From: Ottelia alismoides
Lineage: Eukaryota > Streptophyta > Magnoliopsida > Alismatales > Hydrocharitaceae
Reading direction: 5' to 3'
DNA length: 64,000 bases
Assembly (NCBI GenBank): GCA_037367405.1
Contig: JAZKJV010005553.1
Coordinates: 186,001-250,000 of the forward strand
The translations under genes were made by a program, and so were the position numbers. The notes under the pieces were generated by a model. The model saw nothing but the letters and a program-made list of their open reading frames with translations, had not been told where the DNA came from and ran no database searches. Positions 23,560 through 34,005 of this stretch are shown here, in pieces. Numbering within the stretch: position 1 is the stretch's first letter; every line of letters starts with the position of its first letter.

Positions 23560-23894
23560 GATTAAAAAACGACCGAACAACGGAACTCAACTGGGGAGTT
23601 GACCGATATGAACAAGTCTACACGATTATACGGAGGATTGGTTATATGCGTAGACTTATACAACCATCCTCATCAATCTTCGTTGCTTGCTAGGGCAGGA
23701 GAACACAATTTAAAGGTTTGAAATCACATTTTCCGATTAAAATCAGACCGATTCAGATTGCAGATCGAGCCGCAGAGGTGCACAGAGGCGCTCGGGAGGG
23801 CCGACGACGACCCAGGAGGATTGGGGGTGGGGTGGGGGCAGTGACCTAGCAACGGCCTAGACGACCGGAGGTGCCCGACATCGGCCTAGGCTGT

Positions 23895-23969
23895 GGGCAA
23901 ATTACATGACGAAGACAAAATAAATAGAAAATAAGAAAAACAATACTAAAGATAATAAACATCTCAACA
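23895..23969 (-). repeat. Copia-2 5' LTR remnant
   Basis: Outer 75 bp only; matches 19536-19610 of the 3' LTR. Followed by TTCTA (23970-23974). Confidence 0.85.
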
Positions 23970-24421
23970 TTCTAGGAAAGCCGCTCTCAGCCTCTTCTAG
24001 AGAAACTATTGATTGTGAGACTCAAAACATAAAATTCTCGAAACAGAACATTAACGATCAAACTTTCGAGGACACGCTTGACCCTGAGACAACCGAACAT
24101 GAAACCAACAATCGTGACACAGAGGAAACCATCGAGACATACCCTCCACAAGAACATACCTCTCCACAGACCCCAAACACAACCCAAGGAGAGACACTTG
24201 CGGATCCGACTATCGAGGATACCCATGCTGCCACCAAGGTGAATAATCTTGACCTAGATACATCCAAGTCACCGAATCCGGACATAGTCATTTCTGACTT
24301 CCTTGATCATTACTGTTATCCGACACCCAAACCAACTCAGAGTGGTGTCATATGCCCACGACGTATACTGACCCTACAGGAGATATACAATATACACGGT
24401 GATTCATGGATGAAGAACTAA
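23970..24421 (+). pseudogene. Gypsy protease 3' end and acidic linker
   Basis: The frame reads LGKPLSAS immediately after the duplicated TTCTA target, matching the hydrophobic-GRPW strand that closes Gypsy proteases. Then come about 130 residues rich in Glu, Thr, Asp and Pro with several 'TxETxE' runs, ending in a TAA at 24419-24421. No reverse transcriptase motif follows. The open length without stops is notable for an old relic. Confidence 0.55.
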
Positions 24422-26380
24422 TGGTCAACACCTCACAGACTCAGTTTAGAAGGGCACATCATCTAGTCTGGTTGCTAGTAGAGGGAAGAAGCACTCCAGT
24501 CCTTCTCCTCTCCGTGCTTCAGGTTCTAGCAAACCGACTAGGTATATCACAATAGATGATGAATTATTATGAGGACTCCACCTTGGGGTATTGTACATGT
24601 AACTGTGTAATCATATATGACCATACATATACTTCTTCACGAGACTATTCATCATCCGAGGTCGAGTTGGTTGAACATGCAGGTAAGCAACAACAGAGAA
24701 GAATTAGTTGGAGAGCCTCCATCGAACACTACTATTCTGAGGATGATTTCGATGATGGTTGAGAATCTTTTACATCATGTTCTTCATATCTCTATTCCCT
24801 CCCACCACATGCCCGCAAGAAAGTTTGTCGAAAACCTCCTTGAATTCTGTATATTCTCTTCTGATCCAATATGTTCCCTTTGTACGTCTTCTATAATTAG
24901 GCAGAAGCCTAAGTATAGGGAGGAACCGATGCCCACCTTGTTTATACCCGCCTTCACTCTTTTTGTCCTCGACCACCCCATTTTTGGTCTCTTCTATACT
25001 TAGGTTGACCAAGAGTATAGGGATGTTCGACTTCTACCTCCGTTATCTTTTTCTTTTGCATCTTCCTATACTTAGCATACACTAAGTATATAGGGGGTGA
25101 GCTACATTCATGTACATACTCCACATTGCATTGTACTATATGGTATCGTATTCTCTGTATATAAAACAGACATGGGATGTGGGTAATTTTTGTGAAACTT
25201 ATAAAATATGGGCAATACTTGAAAATATGCATGATATATGTACGACTAAAAATTCATTAATAATAATAATAATAATAAAAGAAGAAAAGAAAAAAAGAGA
25301 AAAAATTCCCAAAAATGTGTTCTCCATCACATACTTCTGCACTTCATTCAACATTACATGCATCTGCCCTGGTGAAAAGTCTTGGGTTCTGAACCGAGTT
25401 GTGAGCAGAAACCAAGAGTTGTTTTGACTTGACCTTACTCCACTTAATTTCAGGGGAACTTCACCGAGAAATAGGATTTTAGAAGCTTCAGGTCATAGAC
25501 TTAATTCTCCGAGTTCGCATGACAATGTCTAGACTTCGACTCTTAGTGTCTAACGTGGTCGCCTCATTTTGAGTACGACTCTGGAATATGGAATTAATAT
25601 GTACTCTAGCACCACACACTTAGCTCAACTCAGATGGGATGCTGGAAGACTGTGTGTCTGGTATTATGGACATCTAACGACCGGAGTACGTGTTGAAATA
25701 AAGCTTTAGATGAGGAATGGACTGCTAGCACAATTTTTCTAAGACCTCAAAACGTGGAAGGAACAAAAGCTTTTATATTCATCAAGGCATAACAGATCCA
25801 TGCAGAGCTACCAAAATCCATACTAAAAGAAGCCAACTACCAAATAAATATTTGACCACAAAGGTCCAAGCTTCAGACAACCTGCATATCTTGGTAGAGA
25901 CTTGGTTACACTGGCCATGCTTCACAGGAGAGGTGACTACACTGATCATCCTCCGATTCTTTTTCCCTTCTAAAATTTCTCCCTCTATATTCGTTGTGAA
26001 CTAGCACGTACATGAACTTAGAAGGAAATACTTGACTCCACGAAGATGAGTTATTAGAGGAGAGGTTTGCATGGTAGTCCGGTATTTGGATGGGAAGAGC
26101 TAACACCCTTCACACACATGAGACAGTTGTTCAATGTTCGTGTGGTATGCTTTGGGAGGAGGATAGATCTAAGATGACTTCTAAGTCGTAACTGTTACAA
26201 TGATGTTAGAACTTTGTGGTTATTGATTTTGAAATCCTAATTCTTATAAGAGTTCTACAAACTATTAATCCAAAGGTTGGGTCTCGCTCCATTTTCACCC
26301 TTTGCTCATGATCTTGGTATGGAACCCAATATCATTTCACCTCTTCATTTGTAGTTGCTTGGGGACGAGCAAGGTTTAAG
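24422..26380. other. Non-coding tail of the Gypsy element
   Basis: No credible coding sequence. A (TAA)n run lies at about 25255-25278. Short repeated words 'ctaagtatag' occur near 24910-25090. I see no reverse transcriptase or integrase motif on either strand. Confidence 0.45.
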
Positions 26381-26384
26381 TATA

Positions 26385-27330
26385 TGAGATTGATGAATAT
26401 GTGATTAATCACTCTAATTAGCTGGAAATATAGCTTCGTCTTGAGAAATTAGATTCATTCACTTGTTAATATCATAAAATCAACTTCATGCACTTGTAAT
26501 TAATTTGCATAAATTAGCATTCATTTCTGCATTCATATTCATCTGCATATTTTCACCTAACTTTACGTATTTTTAATTAATTCATGCTAACTTCAATTGA
26601 CATGAAACTGATCCATTGTGTATATATGACTAACCTTAATCAATGAAAAATCCTAAAAAATGTTAACTTGTACATATTCAAAATAACCCCAAACCCTAAT
26701 TTCAGGACAAGAAGCCGCTAACGCTCATATCTCTCTCATTTGGTGACCAAATGAACTCTACTCTTTTTTGAATTAATGTACATCCAATTATATACATATC
26801 AAGACCAAATTCAAAAGAAACAGAGTTCATTTGTGAAAATTGTGTTTTGGCACCAATTTGTGCATTGTACGTTTTTATTGATTTTGACATGTCATTTCAT
26901 GTACATATTTCATTCATTTTGATTATTTCCTTTTTCATTTCTTTATTTTATTCATTGACTTAATCAATTAAATAAAAAACAAAATCCAAAAAATTAAGAA
27001 AACAAAGAAAAAAAAGCAAATTCTGACTTGAGCTTACTCACCCGATCCACCCGTATATATTTCACTCAATTTTTCCGACTTATTTCTAACTCAAAAATTC
27101 CAAAAAATCGCATTTGTGTCCACTGCATCATTTCGTAGCATGCCTGATTTTTGCATACATTATTCAATCATAGAAAAACAAACAAAAATTACAAAACTAT
27201 TAAAATCGATATTTTATGCACATAAGATATCACAAAAAATTTCACATCTTGCATAGTTGACCCCGGTTGCATTTGAGTCTTTCATGTATATTGTAGATCA
27301 CATTTAGATGCACACTTTTCATGTTGGGCA
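26385..27330 (+). mobile_element. Putative 3' LTR (5' portion) of the Gypsy element
   Basis: A 'tagttgcttggggacgagca' block at 26352-26371, typical just upstream of Athila/Tat 3' LTRs, is followed by TGATGAATATGTGATTAATC. About 900 bp of AT-rich LTR-like sequence follow. It does not visibly overlap the preserved 3' part of the 5' LTR, so the pairing is inferred from position only. Confidence 0.4.
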
Positions 27331-28337
27331 TTTTCCCATATGAATTCATCCTCTATTTATTTTCTAATTATTTTCTGCATTTTTGCATTGGTCAACATTC
27401 TGGTCAAAGTAGTCTGCCACGTGTCAACGACTCATTGGAACCACCCGGCTCTTGCTTGAGTCAACTGCTTGTCTGCTCCCGTGCTAAGCACGCGAGCACT
27501 CTCCACCTTTAGATCAGGGAGGATCCAACAACCCCTCCTCTTCCCAATAATCCGCGCGTACTAGGCACATGATCGTCCCCTTCCCCTCATGCACTATGCG
27601 TGTGGCACCTCCTAGCTCCTAACCCATCAGCGCTGCCTCCCCTGCTCTGCTTCTCCGCCTTGCTTCGCCGTTCTCCCTCCTCTCTTCCCCAATCACCCAA
27701 ATAACCAAACCCAACCGCTTATCTCCATCTCCGACGATCTCTAACGATCCCTAACGACCCCATAACCATCGCCATCGACTCTATCCCCAAATTCCATCAT
27801 CGAACCCTTAATCCTATCATGCCCAAACCACTCGCGTACGACAACTTCGATCTCTCTACTTAAACCCATCAATATCCTCGACCAGAAACCATCCGCCATT
27901 AATAAACATAAGAAAGATGGAGCTGGAGTTGGAGGTGGTGACAGTGCCTTCACGCTCCAGGCGATGAACTCCTAGTCGAGATCCACAAAGCAATCCTCCG
28001 TGTTGCTTCCTTGTGAAGGAAGCCAGAGTTCTTGCCTTCTCCGCCACAATGATCGAGCGACGATCGGAGCGAGACCCCCTTCTCCTCCACCTTCCAAGCG
28101 AATCGCCAGAAACCCCCTCCACCTCTTCTTCTTCTTCTTCTTCTTCTTCTTCTGCTTCGCCTCCTCCTTCCCCGTTCTGCACCTCTTCGTCTTCTCCATA
28201 CCCAATGCCCCGGCTACCATCAGACACCCGTCGTATCACCTCATTCAAAACCACGTCGTCGCAGATCGCTTCATCTCCATTCTTCTCCCCCTCCATATTC
28301 TTCTTCCCTCTACAACCTTCCCTCGATCCGCTTTATT

Positions 28338-28345
28338 CCCTCACA
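28338..28345. repeat. 8-bp target duplication of the D2 MITE, left
   Basis: CCCTCACA; the right copy at 28534-28541 is CCCTCACG. The single-copy site in repeat D copy 1 is ccctcatg (9532-9539). Confidence 0.75.
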
Positions 28346-28533
28346 CAAGGTCTCAAATTTCGACGAAATTTGATTGAATTTCGGCTTCGACAGGTTACTA
28401 AAATTCGATCGAAATGGCCAAAATGACCGAAATATAGGTGCCCTAGTGCAAAAATGACTGAAATGATCGAAATTTCGAATTTTGTTTCGGTCGATCATCA
28501 AAATGGTGATCAAAACCGACATTTAAGGCCTTG
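28346..28533. mobile_element. 188-bp hAT-like MITE with an empty-site counterpart
   Basis: The ends CAAGGTCTCAAAT and, inverted, CAAGGCCTTAAAT are short terminal repeats. The interior is rich in 'cgaaatttcg'-like words. It is absent from the otherwise aligned copy at 9532-9539, which proves it is an insertion. The duplication length of 8 bp points to hAT. Confidence 0.8.
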
Positions 28534-29483
28534 CCCTCACGACTGTCGTAGCACCCACCGCATCCACCTCCCAGGTACGAGCTACAGATATCACACGATC
28601 AAGAATGGGAGCAATCCCCGTCGTTCGTTCCCGCCTAATTATTGACCATTGGATCGCTTTCATTAAACGTACCAGAATCATTCCCGAGCCGCCTCTGAGC
28701 CTTGTGCTTTGGATAGCCTCGAAGCAATCAGACCCATGGAGGAGTGGTACCCGAGTCTTCGTCCATGCCTATAGTCGACACGTGCCCTCGTACACATCTC
28801 GGTGGAAATTTGCAGCAGAGTCCCTCACGCTCATAATGAATCTCAAGGAGATTCAGTCACACATCCCGCACGCGACTCAAGGAAAATTGCACCTGCGCCC
28901 TCGCCATTTTGTGGAATTATCAGAATATCTCCACATGGGGGTAAATTACAAGAAGGCCCAACCAACTTTGCCAATTTGCAGAACTACACCCAGAAGGTCT
29001 AAAGTGCGAACATTTTACTTATTTTAATTAAAATTAAGTCCATGAATTTACATATTAATGTTTTTTTTCCATTTGTCCTGTGAGGCAAGGCAAGGACATC
29101 AACAAGAGTAATTTTTTTTCTTTCCAATTACCCTTGAGACCTGCAACTTCATATCTTCCATTACTGAACAACAATTTTTTGAGAATGGGATAATAATATT
29201 GACGCCGTTATGTATTTACTTTTACTTTCTTAAAAATAAATTTGATTGACAGTTAACAATTTGGAAAATTGATGCAGAATATAAGCTGCTTTGATTTTGG
29301 TTTCGAAATGCTTTAAGCTTCAAGATGAAACTATTTCTCTTTTTAAAAATAAGAATTGGCACATGGAGTTAGCTGAATGAATGGAATTTAATTATGTTTT
29401 TTTTTGCTCTTGTTCTGTCAGGTCCCATCTTTACCTCATTCAGTTTCACCATATGATATGCACATGGTTCTCATGCTTAAGCC

Positions 29484-31430
29484 ATGTTTGAAGCTAATTT
29501 TGATGTTAATGTTGGAAGGACGAGGCAATTACCATCATGGATGTCCAGAACAGCAGCAACTGTAGAAATTGGAACAACAGAATTGACTAACGCTGATGAG
29601 CAAAGTTACCCTCCTGAAGCTCCAAGACCTAAGAATGCAAATAACAAGGGCATTCTTTGTAGCGAAGAAACCACTCTGGAAACAAAAATTGGGAATAGGA
29701 AGAGAAAGAAAACTGATGAAGGAGCGAGTACTTCATTTGGGTTTCCTAGACACACTTATCGAAAAAGGAGCTAAAGAGAAAAAATGGCGGGAAAGTAGGA
29801 AAAAGAAAGATGAAGTTATTGGAGAATGGAAAACCCGAGGGAACTGAGGACTTTCAGGAATTTGGTAATCCAGACTCAGTGGATGCAAAAATGGTTTTGA
29901 CTGTGGAGGATTTGAAAAGCATTGCAAAGGAGGTAAGTTCCTTATGTATTATGGTTTATATTGATCCATTTTAAGTATCCAGGAAGGGTTATTTCGAGTA
30001 ACCTGGAGTTCTTGCTCTATCCTGCAAAATGGCAGATTTGGAACTAACCGCAATCATGGTTCTCCACTATTCTCAATGAAATAGGGGAAACTAAATATTT
30101 GGGTAAATTCCAAAAAGGGTTCCAACTATGTGTCGATTCTCAATAAGAGGCATCTTTATTCAAATGTAACAAATAGGGGCCTAATCTTATTTTCTGAAAA
30201 ACATGCCTCTATAAGCTTCCGCGACCATTTCTATGTTGATGTTAAATCCTAAAGTTGAAAGTGCAGGCCCCTTTTTGTTACATTTAAAAAATGAGGCTTC
30301 TAATTGGGAATATATGCATAGTTGGAGCCTTTTTTGTAATTTACCCTAATCATTTTCATGGTTCATCTACAGCATCTCCAACATGAGTTGTGCAAAACCC
30401 CTCTGGCTGTTCTGATTTGAATGGGAAAGATGGATCTTCATCAAGTCTTTTTTAGTCAGTCATCAAATGGAATAAAAATCACTCTTGCTATAGAAATCAT
30501 GTGGGTAAAAAAGGGGGAGTATACGTATCACCCTATATATGGAGAAGATTTAGTGGAAACAGGGAAGATGTTAAAGGTGTTGCCTACCTCTCTCATGCAC
30601 AGCAAAAGGGAAACCACATTCTGATTGTTTCACGTCAATGCATGAGAGGAGCAAATGCTTTTTGATCTATTTAGATGCAGGAGCTTGAGGTAGAATCAAT
30701 GGAAGAGAAACCAAATTTGGTACAAGGGACAAAACGTGTGTTGAGACTCTTGAGAGTATAGAAGCAGATATTGCTTTGCTGGTGCCTGCCAAGAATAGAT
30801 GAACCCTCACCTGACATGTTCCCTCTTATACGTCTAAAAGACTAAAACAAGAGTCTGCTGCCATTTTCGAATATTGAACTGGCACGTATGTGCTGATTCC
30901 TTTAAGCATCCATCGAATTAATCTATCGTGTTTTATAACTGGGACATAATTCTTACTTTTATGACCAGTATGTCGATGCTGCTGCCAAGAAGAGTGGAGG
31001 ACAAAAGAAGGCAGAATCCACCACTGTAGTGGATGATTCCAGAAGAAAGGCCATGCCATCAAATTCTCTAATTTCTATGAAAAGAAATTTGGAAACATAT
31101 CCTGGATCTACAGACCAGAAAATATTAGAATCATCAGAAAAGACTTTGGCACCATGCACTTCAAAAGCAAGAGAAGAGGAGGATAAAGAACCTGAAAGCT
31201 TTACCATCGATGCAACCAAAACTGGTGATGTTAAGCAAGATATGCTGAATCTATTTTTAGGGCCCTTGCTGCAGAAGCCAGTCCCGAGAGAGATGAAATG
31301 TGATGATACGTTCCCCTTGGAACCTATGAATCGGTTTACAAGTGAAAAAGCTGCCTTGAAAGTAATAGAGGTTCCTGCAGAAAAAAGGAAATGCAGTCTC
31401 AAGGACAAGGTATCCATGTTTCTTGATTAA
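29484..31430 (+). pseudogene. Broken plant gene fragment ('PSWM' nuclear-type protein), three exon-like blocks
   Basis: Block 1 (about 29510-29932) encodes QLPSWMSRTAA, a basic KKRKR-type stretch near 29695-29715, and ends LTVEDLKSIAKE at a good donor (gtaagt at 29933). Its frame shifts once near 29765. Block 2 (from 30681, after atgcag) starts ELEVESMEEKP and hits a stop or frameshift within about 35 codons. Block 3 (30969-31430, after accag) encodes about 150 residues including GDVKQDMLNLFLGPLLQKP and ends CSLKDKVSMFLD plus TAA. I have seen similar end motifs in uncharacterised plant proteins but cannot name the family with certainty. No initiator exon is found upstream, where repeat D copy 2 lies. 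Two frame breaks suggest a pseudogene or 5'-truncated copy; sequencing error in A-runs is an alternative. Confidence 0.5.
30101..30346. mobile_element. 246-bp Mutator-like MITE in an intron
   Basis: The ends GGGTAAATTCCAAAAAGGGT and, inverted, GGGTAAATTACAAAAAAGGC continue as inverted repeats for about 80 bp. The 9-bp flanks taaatattt (30092-30100) and taatcattt (30347-30355) match at seven positions. It sits between exon-like blocks 1 and 2 of the broken gene. A relative is at 54248-54491. Confidence 0.75.
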
Positions 31431-32437
31431 CAGCCTTTTTCGACGTCTCTTCAAACAGGGAAAAAAATACTGGCAGCATCTTCTGTTTTATAGTTCAATT
31501 TCACACGTAAAATAGGAAGAAAGCGGGCTTGAGATGATCGCTGTATTGTGATTTATTGTTTTGTTTATCTATTTTTGCGTAAACCCAAGCTTAGTAATAT
31601 GATTGTTACTCATGAAAAACATCAGCTTGTAAATGGTGATATATTTTTTCTGGAAGGCACTCTCAACATTGGGACACATCTGTTGCAGTTGATCTCTGGA
31701 AATTCTTCCCGTCTGAAATGAATATTTTGTGCTCCGGATTTTGATGTCATGAGACATCCATGAACAGCAGATAATCTGCGATCCTCATCGTAGATATTAA
31801 TATAACATGAAATGAGACGTTTTTGCAAGAATTTTGTCATAAATATGAATCTATTAGCATCATGGAGGGAAACAAAACTAATATCTGGGAAATAGAAGAG
31901 ACATGGTGAGTTCAGATCTCCATATATTTTCCCTGCTGATGCTGGACAAGATACCCACTTACCCAGAACATATTATGTCTAGAATATTCATTATAACCAA
32001 GATACAGATGGCCTTGTACGAAGAATATTGCCATATCTAGAATATTCTATGCTCTTATTTGGGACTGTTCAAGAGAAAAGTAAGATAAAGATTGGCAATA
32101 CAATGCTTCTACTCAAAAGAATTATATATGGGATATGGGTTTGGTTCTTCAGTAGGCATTGAAATAGAAACTCTCAAGATTTAGGAAAAATCCGGTGGTC
32201 CTTTCAATTCAGATTAATTGCGAGATAACCACTTCTTATTTCAAGATAAGGGAACTTCATCCCAGAATAAGCAATAAGTTACATTATGATTACATCATTC
32301 ATTATGCCTCTAACTGCAATATGTATCCATCCATATCCTAGAAACCAACCAAACAAGAAGAAGAGATAATGCTTTCTTTTTTCTTTTGAAAGGGAAAGGA
32401 ATGATGCAGTCGAAGAGAAACCCACCCAAATAAGTAA
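31431..32437. other. Intergenic DNA, nothing recognised
   Basis: AT-rich, no open frame above 72 codons, no terminal repeats seen. Confidence 0.5.
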
Positions 32438-32525
32438 TTTTTTTAGTGATTAAGGGAGCGAGGGTGGGGTTGAACCCTGGTCTTTAGAATGGGAGCTCAT
32501 TGCTTCTACCACCAGACCATATAAG
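32438..32525 (-). repeat. tRNA-derived SINE-like repeat, copy 2
   Basis: On the minus strand: A-box-like GGTCTGGTGG, then AGCTCCCATTCT, B-box GGTTCAACCCC, tail CCTTAATCACTAAAAAA. It is the best preserved of the three copies, and its B box is close to consensus GGTTCGANTCC. It lies just past the 3' side of the LINE. Confidence 0.6.
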
Positions 32526-32559
32526 TAATTGGGGTGCACGTCTCTAAATCTCCAAAGCC

Positions 32560-34000
32560 ACATTATAAGCAACAATCCTCGTCTCCTCCCTCTCGAAGGG
32601 ACAAAAATAGACTTGGCTCTAATAATTCGAAGACCACAGATTGTCCCAAACAGGTCTAGGACAGCAGCAATATCATCTACAATGCAACACTACTCTTTAT
32701 TAAAAAGATCGCGTCGTTTGCATGCTGCAACAGAGGCATCCGGATGTCCCAGTTTTGGAATCTCTGCAAAATTCTCTTGTGATCGCCTGGGAGACCACCT
32801 TAGATAGTGCATCCACCACAATCTCAAAAAGCAAAGGGGCCAAAGGACAACCCTATCGCGCTCCTCTCTGAGGTTAAAAAATCTCCCAACTTGCCTACCA
32901 TTCACCAGCATCAAGTACAATGTCATCGTACCATACCTTTTCACCTAAGATATTCAAGCATCAGAAAAACCCTGGTGGGAGAGGGGGATGCCCAGGTGAA
33001 CTACCAATCAATAAAATCATATGCCTCGGAAAAGTCCACCTTTCGAAGCATGCTCTTAACCTTCCACTACCTCTGGTCAGCAAAGATCTAGAGGCCATCA
33101 GCATCCCATCCATCATACTCTACCCCATAGTAACGTCATCTGTGTTTTAGTGATGATAGAATCAAGCACAACATTGAGTGGGTTAGTTAGGACCTTCACA
33201 ACAATGAAATAAGTGGCGTTGGACAGTGCAATAGATCTCATGTCCTCCACGTGTTGAACGACATCCTTCTTAGGCAGAAGGAACAGAAAAGAGCAGGTCA
33301 ATCACTTGAAATCTTGGTTCTCCACCTGCAACTCTTCATCCACTGTGACCACCTCCTGCCCCACGAAACCCCAAAATTTTGAGAAGCAAAAAAAGGAAAT
33401 CATCTGCGCATGTCACCCCATAAGCATTCAAACCAAAGAATGTCATTTGTACTTCCTCCAAGGAAAAAAGGCCTCATTGGCTCACTCCTTTGTAGCTTAG
33501 AGTCTTAGACAAACTTGTTTCTCTTTGTCAGCCATCGCCCACCCCCATGTGGGGGTTGAATACTCAAGTAATGAAAGTGCTCAGACACAACATCCTTCAT
33601 AGTCAAATCTCCCTCTATAATCTCTCCATCGAACTCAATTGATTGAATCACATTGCGTATCTGAGGCCCATTGCCTGCAGCATGAAAGAAACGAGTGTTG
33701 GCATCCCCTCTTTCAGCCAAACCTGCATGGATCGTTGATGCCACTCTACCTCCCCCTTCTTGTCCTCCTCTAGTAAGACCTAAACCTTTTTTTCCTACGC
33801 AACTCCTCCTCCGCATGCTCCCCAGAATCCTCGTACGCATCTAGGTTGGACACCTCCTCATGAGCCCATGCTATCCTCTCAATCTGCATGTTCTGCACCT
33901 CTCATCCAAACTCAATCAAGATCTTGTGTAATGCCTCGAGTTTTGCCACCGACACCCTTGAGGCCAAACCTACCACAAAGAACTCCCACTAAGTAGGGAG
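32560..34000 (-). pseudogene. LINE reverse transcriptase part (3' of the split LINE)
   Basis: On the minus strand, 33505-33840 encodes RGDANTRFFHAAGNG, the 'KGD.NTKFFH' block before LINE reverse transcriptase. 33113-33301 encodes FLLPKKD and then 'MRSIALSNATYFIVVKVLTN' (usual 'ITLIPK...FRPISL.N..YKII.K.L..R'). Further on, AYDFIDW (usual KAYD.V.W), VNGRQVGRFFN, and 'HANDAIF' in place of the active-site 'QYADDT' are seen in shifting frames. The loss of the Asp pair (ANDA for ADDT) shows that it is dead. Confidence 0.75.
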
Positions 34001-34005
34001 ACCCG
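34001..34005. repeat. 5-bp target duplication of the Tnt1-like element, left
   Basis: ACCCG, repeated at 39750-39754. Confidence 0.88.

Larger units (their letters stand above)
19466..23969 (-). mobile_element. Copia-2: decayed sister of Copia-1 on the minus strand (4504 bp)
   Basis: Same family as Copia-1: gag starts MSENKGDN at 23559, and motif order and short LTRs are the same. The 3' LTR (19466-19610) is complete, with polypurine tract GAGGAGGAG next to it. The 5' LTR survives only as its outer 75 bp (23895-23969), because a deletion removed the inner half, the primer site and part of the leader. The remaining 5' LTR differs from the 3' LTR at about six positions. The coding region is broken many times. 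It is therefore older than Copia-1. It lies inside the Gypsy protease. Confidence 0.9.
11116..26390 (+). mobile_element. Internal region of an old Gypsy (Athila/Tat-like) element, interrupted three times
   Basis: After removing the nested insertions (11469-16411, 18232-19146, 19466-23969) the leftover pieces read as one plus-strand internal region. It has a gag-like leader at 11300-11460, gag/linker at about 17440-18231, protease at 19147-19465 plus 23970 onward, and an acidic Thr/Pro-rich tail to a stop at 24419-24421. A long non-coding stretch follows, and near 26350 'gcttggggacgagcaaggtt' resembles the pre-3'-LTR signature of Athila/Tat elements. No reverse transcriptase or integrase was found in any piece. 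The element is therefore either internally deleted or a gag-protease non-autonomous type. Confidence 0.6.
27918..29052 (+). repeat. Long direct repeat D, copy 2 (possible Copia 3' LTR)
   Basis: Matches 9150-10043 from ttggaggtggtgacag to about 29052. It has a (CTT)n expansion at about 28119-28153, a 188-bp MITE insertion (28346-28533), and an extra segment near 28890-28940. The minus strand reads an acidic open frame in both copies, but I attribute that to the CTT repeat. No internal element sequence with a purine tract was recognised to its left. Confidence 0.55.

Noticed and set aside
27856..28296. Acidic minus-strand frame (146 codons) partly conserved in both copies of repeat D
   Set aside because: The Glu run is the complement of a CTT repeat; the frame ends differ between copies. 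I considered an F-box-like start (DDVVLNEVIRR) but there is nothing else to support it.
32438..32525. A tRNA gene on the minus strand
   Set aside because: A and B boxes are present but the cloverleaf cannot be formed (no acceptor-stem pairing), and two similar degenerate copies show it is a SINE-like repeat.
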